Below, piece after piece: positions 6,989-10,137 of a DNA stretch of 10,137 nucleotides. The notes under the pieces are model-generated. The model was not told the origin of the DNA. It did not search any database and saw only the letters and a program-made list of their open reading frames with translations. Every line of letters begins with the position of its first letter. Position 1 is the first letter of the stretch. The DNA is from Burkholderiales bacterium. Its GTDB lineage: Bacteria > Pseudomonadota > Gammaproteobacteria > Burkholderiales > Burkholderiaceae_B. The DNA lies in assembly GCA_005788065.1 (NCBI GenBank), contig SXZD01000084.1:1-10137 (forward strand), in the 5' to 3' direction. A program made the translations under genes and the position numbers.

Positions 6989-7008
6989 CAAACGAAAACA
7001 AACGAAAA
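6989..7008. repeat. Perfect 10-bp tandem repeat upstream of the SDR promoter
   Basis: CAAACGAAAA occurs twice with no gap (TTTTCGTTTG twice when read towards the SDR gene). One unit per helical turn puts both copies on the same DNA face, upstream of the -35 box. It may be a regulator or UP-element-like site; it could also be chance in an A-rich terminator flank. Confidence 0.5.
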
Positions 7009-7015
7009 ATGGGCG

Positions 7016-7046
7016 AAAAAAAAGCCAGCATGAAGCCGGCTTTTTT
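7016..7046 (-). terminator. Intrinsic terminator after rpmG (bidirectional form)
   Basis: On the minus strand GCCGGC, a five-base TTCAT loop and GCTGGC form a stem with one mismatch, flanked by six A and eight T, so the stem can extend through A-T pairs. It lies about 106 bp after the rpmG stop and separates the radC-rpmB-rpmG group from the SDR promoter. The symmetric A and T tracts would also stop transcription on the plus strand. Confidence 0.8.
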
Positions 7047-7151
7047 GGTTGCAGTCATCGCTTGCGTAGGTCACTGGCCTGAAATGCTTGCTGTGACTGA
7101 CGCGCGAGCCACTGGGGGAACCCGCAGCGCGACTAGCTTTTCGGTGTGCCC
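7047..7151 (-). other. rpmG 3' untranslated region with potential secondary structure
   Basis: This 105-bp stretch between the rpmG stop and its terminator has no credible ORF. It holds inverted repeats CGCGC (7101-7105) with GCGCG (7127-7131), and GTCAC (7070-7074) with GTGAC (7093-7097). Together with the terminator it could be a structured 3' UTR or a 3'-derived small RNA, but nothing identifies a known RNA family. Confidence 0.3.
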
Positions 7152-7319
7152 TTACTTGAGCTTGACCTCTTTGTAGGCCACATGCTTGCGCACGACCGGG
7201 TCGTACTTGGAGAGTTCCATCTTCTCCGGCTTGGTGCGCTTGTTTTTGGTGGTGGTGTAGAAGTGCCCGGTGCCCGCAGTGGACTCCAGCTTGATTTTTT
7301 CACGTCCGGCTTTGGCCAT
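7152..7319 (-). CDS. rpmG: 50S ribosomal protein L33
   Basis: The product is a 55-residue subunit protein of the large ribosomal subunit. The translation MAKAGREKIKLESTAGTGHF, then YTTTKNKRTKPEKMEL and SKYDPVVRKHVAYKEVKLK, covers the whole L33 family. It lacks the paired CXXC zinc ligands, so it is the zinc-free form usual in beta- and gammaproteobacteria. The ATG is preceded by AGGAA. It follows rpmB by 14 bp on the same strand, the standard rpmB-rpmG pair. Confidence 0.97.
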   Translation of the reverse strand: MAKAGREKIKLESTAGTGHFYTTTKNKRTKPEKMELSKYDPVVRKHVAYKEVKLK

Positions 7320-7333
7320 GATTCAGATTCCTA

Positions 7334-7567
7334 TCAGATTTCGCCGCGAGCGCGCAGGTCGGCCAGAACGGCGTCAATGCCCACTTTGTCGATGGTACGC
7401 AGAGCAGCGTTGGTCAGGCGCAGACGCACCCAACGGTTTTCGCTTTCAACCCAAAAACGGCGGTTTTGCAGGTTGGGCAGAAAACGGCGCTTGGTTTTGT
7501 TGTTGGCGTGGGACACATTGTTCCCCACCATCGGGCGCTTGCCCGTGACTTGGCATACGCGAGCCAT
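7334..7567 (-). CDS. rpmB: 50S ribosomal protein L28
   Basis: The product is a 77-residue protein of the large ribosomal subunit. MARVCQVTGKRPMVGNNVSH, ANNKTKRRFLPNLQNRRFWV and LRLTNAALRTIDKVGIDAVL match the L28 family end to end. The frame is open 21 codons further upstream, but L28 proteins start at MARVC and the proposed promoter overlaps the extension. A GGGG run about 10 bases upstream is a modest ribosome site. It forms a pair with rpmG 14 bp downstream. Confidence 0.97.
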   Translation of the reverse strand: MARVCQVTGKRPMVGNNVSHANNKTKRRFLPNLQNRRFWVESENRWVRLRLTNAALRTIDKVGIDAVLADLRARGEI

Positions 7568-7601
7568 TTGAATAACCCCAGTGAATTTCGCAAAGTCCGC
7601 C

Positions 7602-7630
7602 ATGATACAGCACTTCGCACAAGGGGGCAA
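7602..7630 (-). promoter_or_regulatory. Promoter of rpmB-rpmG
   Basis: On the minus strand TTGCCC (7625-7630) and TATCAT (7602-7607) are spaced by 17 bp in the 84-bp gap between radC and rpmB, giving a start near 7595 and a leader of about 28 nt. This would let the ribosomal genes be expressed independently of radC. The -35 box overlaps the inverted repeat GGGCA-AA-TGCCC (7625-7636). Confidence 0.6.
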
Positions 7631-7651
7631 ATGCCCGTTGAATCATGACCG

Positions 7652-8350
7652 TCAGGACGCGGCTTCGCAGGCATCGAAAAGTCGCGTGGTTTTACGCAGT
7701 GAAATGGCCAGATGTCCGGCCACGATGAAATGGTCCAGCAGGCGGATTTCAACCGCATTGAGCGCCTGTATCAGCCGGTGAGTCAGTTCAATGTCATCAA
7801 GGCTCGGCTTTAGTGTGCCAGCGGGGTGATTGTGCGCCACGATAACGCCGGTGGCATCGACCTCCAGCGCTTTTTTGACCAGTTCGCGCGGGTACACAGC
7901 CGTTTGGTTGACGGTGCCTTCGGAGAGTATGGCGTCGCTGATGAGGTGGTTGGCCTGATCGACGTACAGGGCCAGAAACAGTTCACGCGGTTCGTTGCGC
8001 AGGCGGCTGATGATGTATTGCGAGGCGGCCTCACTGGCGCAAAGCAGGTCGCGTTTGAGTAACTCTGCTTTCAGTGTGCGTTTGCCCAGTTCCAGGCAGG
8101 CCAGCCATTGCGATACTTTGCCGGGACCAAGGCCGGTCTGTGCCAGCAGGTTGGTCGGTGTGGTGCGTGCCAGCCCGCCCAGCCCACCGTGGGCTTGGAG
8201 CAGTTGCTGGGCCAGGTCTAGCGCTGACTGCCCCCGGTTGCCTGTCCGCAGCAGGACGGCGATCAGTTCAGCATCGCTGAGCATGTCGGCGCCGGATTCA
8301 AGCAATTTTTCGCGCGGGCGGTGTTCGCGTGCCCATTGGTGCATGGCCAT
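7652..8350 (-). CDS. radC: RadC family JAB-domain protein (UPF0758)
   Basis: The product has 232 residues; family members have about 220-230. The N-terminal helix-hairpin-helix region (about 5-95) shows RPREKLLESGADMLSDAELIAVLLRTG (11-37) and QTGLGPGKVSQWLACLELGKR. The C-terminal JAB/MPN metal-dependent domain (about 105-230) shows VYPREL (152-157) and the JAMM motif HNHPAGTLKPSLDD (173-186) with His173, His175 and Asp186. Despite the name, a DNA-repair role is not established; the biochemical function is unknown. Starts at 8359, 8350 and 8344 are all in frame. I chose 8350 because GGAA lies eight bases upstream and MAMHQW matches typical beginnings. An extension to 8482 shows no similarity. 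It is divergent from fkpB and 84 bp upstream of rpmB. Confidence 0.9.
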   Translation of the reverse strand: MAMHQWAREHRPREKLLESGADMLSDAELIAVLLRTGNRGQSALDLAQQLLQAHGGLGGLARTTPTNLLAQTGLGPGKVSQWLACLELGKRTLKAELLKRDLLCASEAASQYIISRLRNEPRELFLALYVDQANHLISDAILSEGTVNQTAVYPRELVKKALEVDATGVIVAHNHPAGTLKPSLDDIELTHRLIQALNAVEIRLLDHFIVAGHLAISLRKTTRLFDACEAAS

Positions 8351-8533
8351 GTGTGTCATTCCGTGAGGTGTGCGTTTCGTTCTGTTGGCGCAAGTGGCCA
8401 TGGTCCGGGGGAGGGCTGAGCATGGCCTTCCCGGGTGTACGGCAGGTGGGATAAACCCTCCATTCATGTGAGTGACCGGCATCGGCTACTTGGTTCCACG
8501 TTAAACTACGGGCTTTGAGGCAGAGGTAGGGGC
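8351..8533. other. Divergent radC/fkpB intergenic region
   Basis: These 183 bp hold no convincing gene. A TAAACT box at 8502-8507 is a possible fkpB -10, 26 bases before its ATG, but no -35 hexamer is seen at normal spacing. No clear radC promoter was found on the minus strand. Confidence 0.4.
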
Positions 8534-9019
8534 ATGGCAGTGACCGGGCTTGATTTGGGTGGGGGTTCTGCGGGGGCTCCTGTGGTGGTCGAATCGTCTT
8601 TTGTGACGTTGCACTACCGTATTGTGCTGGCAGAGTCTGACGAGGTGATGGTGTCAACCTTCGAAGAAAAGCCAGCTACGCTGCAATTGGGGCAGGGACA
8701 GCTGGCTGAGGGGCTTGAGCGCTGTCTGCTGGGCTTGCGGGCTGGCGAGCGCAAGACGTTTGATCTGGCTCCCTCCCAGGCGTATGGCGACAAGCAGCCG
8801 CAGTTGTACCGTCCCGTCACCAGAAAAACGCTGATGCAACATGCCGACCCTGACACCACGTTCGAGCCGGGAGACTATGTGCATTTTCCGGCACCCAATG
8901 GCGGGCAGTTTGCCGGCACGGTGGTACGGGTGGATGAGGACAGCGTCTTGTTCGATTTCAATCACCCACTGGCTGGCGTGCCTCTGCGGTTTGAGGTGCA
9001 GGTCATCGGTGTCTTGTAG
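8534..9019 (+). CDS. fkpB: FKBP-type peptidyl-prolyl isomerase, SlpA/FkpB type
   Basis: The 161-residue cytoplasmic protein speeds cis-trans isomerisation of X-Pro bonds and probably acts as a chaperone. The FKBP core is in two parts: about 20-85 (VTLHYRIVL; LGQGQLAEGLERCLLGLRAGERKTFDLAPSQAYG) and about 137-161 (LFDFNHPLAGVPLRFEVQVIGVL). The IF (insert-in-flap) domain sits between them (about 86-135). The split core and DFNHPLAG motif mark the SlpA/FkpB/SlyD group. It lacks the His-rich tail of SlyD, favouring FkpB. About 20 N-terminal residues precede the core. The ATG has AGAGGTAGGGG just upstream. ispH follows on the same strand 116 bp later, a common pairing. Confidence 0.93.
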   Translation: MAVTGLDLGGGSAGAPVVVESSFVTLHYRIVLAESDEVMVSTFEEKPATLQLGQGQLAEGLERCLLGLRAGERKTFDLAPSQAYGDKQPQLYRPVTRKTLMQHADPDTTFEPGDYVHFPAPNGGQFAGTVVRVDEDSVLFDFNHPLAGVPLRFEVQVIGVL

Positions 9020-9135
9020 TTTTCGTGCCCCCGTCGTGCGTCTTCATCCGGTGTGCAGTCCGAGTGAAGCCCGATGGGGCGTTGATGAGTTTACGGACAG
9101 ATTGATGTCTGTTCGTGTGAGTGGTGAGTTTCGTC
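9020..9135 (+). other. fkpB-ispH intergenic region
   Basis: This 116-bp gap has two weak inverted repeats, CTTCA/TGAAG (9042-9069) and ACAGA/TCTGT (9097-9112). Neither is followed by a T tract, so there is no sign of an intrinsic terminator and the two genes may be co-transcribed. No convincing internal promoter was found. Confidence 0.35.
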
Positions 9136-10119
9136 ATGTCCCAGCATGAAGTCCTTTTGGCTCAACCCCGTGGTTTTTGCGCAGGTGTCGACCGGGCCAT
9201 CGAAATTGTGGAGCGTGCCCTGAAGCAGTTCGGCGCACCCATCTACGTCCGTCACGAGATTGTCCATAACCGAACCGTGGTGGAAGATCTGCGGAGCAAG
9301 GGTGCCATTTTCATTGACGATCTGGCCGATGTGCCCGCTGGGGCCACGCTTGTGTTTTCAGCTCATGGCGTGTCACGTGCTGTGCGTGACGAGGCGGACC
9401 GCCGCGGTTTTCATGTGTTCGATGCGACCTGTCCCCTGGTGACCAAAGTGCATGTGGAGGTGGCCAAAATGCGGGCTGCCGGCATGGAGATCATCATGGT
9501 GGGCCACAAGGGGCATCCGGAGGTGGAGGGCACCATGGGGCAGGTCGACGATCACATCTATCTTGTTGAGACAACAGCGGATGTTGCCACCTTGAAGGTC
9601 CGCAACCCTGACAAACTGGCTTACGTTACCCAGACCACCCTGTCTGTGGATGATGCAGCCGAGGTGCTCGCTGCCCTGAAAGCCCGTTTTCCGTCAATTG
9701 CAGAGCCCAAAAAAGCCGATATCTGTTATGCCACCCAAAACCGTCAGGATGCGGTGCGCGTTATGGCACCCCAGGTTGATCTGGTGCTGGTCATCGGCAG
9801 CCAGACCAGTTCCAATTCAAACCGGTTGCGTGAGGTGGCAGAGAAGCTCGGCGTTCCGGCACGGTTGATCGACAGTGCCGATGACCTTGATCCCGCATGG
9901 CTCGACGGCCGTACCCGCGTGGGTGTAACGGCGGGCGCATCCGCACCGGAGCATCTTGTGCAGGATCTCATCACGCGGTTGCGGCAGGCCGGTGCCGTCT
10001 CTGTGCGCACGCTCTCCGGCGTGGAGGAAAATGTCTCTTTTCCATTGCCGAAAGGGTTGTCAGGTGGGGTGTCAGGGGCTGGCACGGTAAACCCGGGTGG
10101 CGTAAAGCCCGCGGTTTGA
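9136..10119 (+). CDS. ispH: 4-hydroxy-3-methylbut-2-enyl diphosphate reductase
   Basis: The 327-residue cytoplasmic enzyme performs the last step of the MEP pathway, reducing HMBPP to IPP and DMAPP. The three iron-sulfur ligands are present: Cys15 (PRGFCAGVDRA), Cys99 (DATCPLVTK) and Cys197 (DICYATQNRQ). Substrate and proton-relay residues are also present: His44 (EIVHNRTVVEDL), His77 (SAHGVS), His127 and Glu131 (HPEVEGTMGQ), the TQTTLS stretch (165-170) and SQTSSNSNRL (222-231). Length exceeds E. coli IspH (316) mainly through a Gly-rich tail (about 306-327). The ATG at 9136 has GGTGAG upstream and begins MSQHEVLLAQPRGFC as in relatives. A GTG at 9121 adds five residues and lacks a ribosome site. 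The stop codon TGA forms part of an outward promoter element. Confidence 0.96.
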   Translation: MSQHEVLLAQPRGFCAGVDRAIEIVERALKQFGAPIYVRHEIVHNRTVVEDLRSKGAIFIDDLADVPAGATLVFSAHGVSRAVRDEADRRGFHVFDATCPLVTKVHVEVAKMRAAGMEIIMVGHKGHPEVEGTMGQVDDHIYLVETTADVATLKVRNPDKLAYVTQTTLSVDDAAEVLAALKARFPSIAEPKKADICYATQNRQDAVRVMAPQVDLVLVIGSQTSSNSNRLREVAEKLGVPARLIDSADDLDPAWLDGRTRVGVTAGASAPEHLVQDLITRLRQAGAVSVRTLSGVEENVSFPLPKGLSGGVSGAGTVNPGGVKPAV

Positions 10120-10125
10120 TATAAT
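10117..10125 (+). promoter_or_regulatory. Extended -10 promoter element reading out of the window
   Basis: TGA-TATAAT is a perfect TGn extended -10 box; its TGA is the ispH stop codon. Transcription would start near 10132. No -35 consensus is visible 17 bp upstream, which is acceptable for extended -10 promoters. It probably drives the next gene, which is outside the window. Confidence 0.6.
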
Positions 10126-10137
10126 CGCACCCCTTGC

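Noticed and set aside
6910..7074. Upstream extension of the SDR gene to 7074
   Set aside because: It crosses a terminator, a tandem repeat and a good promoter, while the SDR fold starts at residue 3 of the shorter form.

Overview
The window looks like chromosomal core DNA from a betaproteobacterium of the order Burkholderiales. The evidence is protein style (RibF, IleRS, PurN, L28/L33 and the three-histidine-box desaturase), GC-rich coding with many GC-rich shadow frames, and the gene order rpmG-rpmB-radC next to fkpB-ispH. I cannot name the genus. There is no insertion sequence, phage gene, CRISPR array, tRNA or rRNA, and no gene-free stretch longer than 300 bases.

Layout. (1) Positions 1-1192, minus strand: ribF followed by the first 54 codons of ileS, which runs off the left edge. 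(2) Positions 1316-4697, plus strand: a tightly overlapped set of purN, an RsmB/NOP-type RNA m5C methyltransferase and an MscS-type channel. The first junction is TAATG and the second is ATGA. (3) Positions 4826-6016, plus strand: a membrane acyl desaturase with its own 128-bp control region and a strong terminator. (4) Positions 6133-6909, minus strand: a short-chain dehydrogenase convergent with the desaturase. (5) Positions 7152-8350, minus strand: radC, rpmB and rpmG, with an rpmB promoter and a terminator after rpmG. (6) Positions 8534-10119, plus strand: fkpB and ispH, divergent from radC. A consensus extended -10 box overlaps the ispH stop codon and points out of the window.

How they work together. 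Most genes are housekeeping: FMN/FAD synthesis, Ile-tRNA charging, purine synthesis, rRNA methylation, ribosomal proteins and isoprenoid synthesis. The desaturase and channel both act at the membrane. In E. coli, ribF-ileS-lspA-fkpB-ispH form one operon; here its two ends lie about 7-8 kb apart on opposite strands.

The most interesting signals are these. Two imperfect palindromes with the shared core ACAAGTGTYCACT flank the desaturase promoter and resemble DesT/FabR-type operators. The desaturase carries a helical C-terminal extension that recalls the C-terminus of ISL3-family transposases. purN may be leaderless. A perfect 10-bp tandem repeat lies upstream of the dehydrogenase promoter. I found no clearly new multi-gene system.
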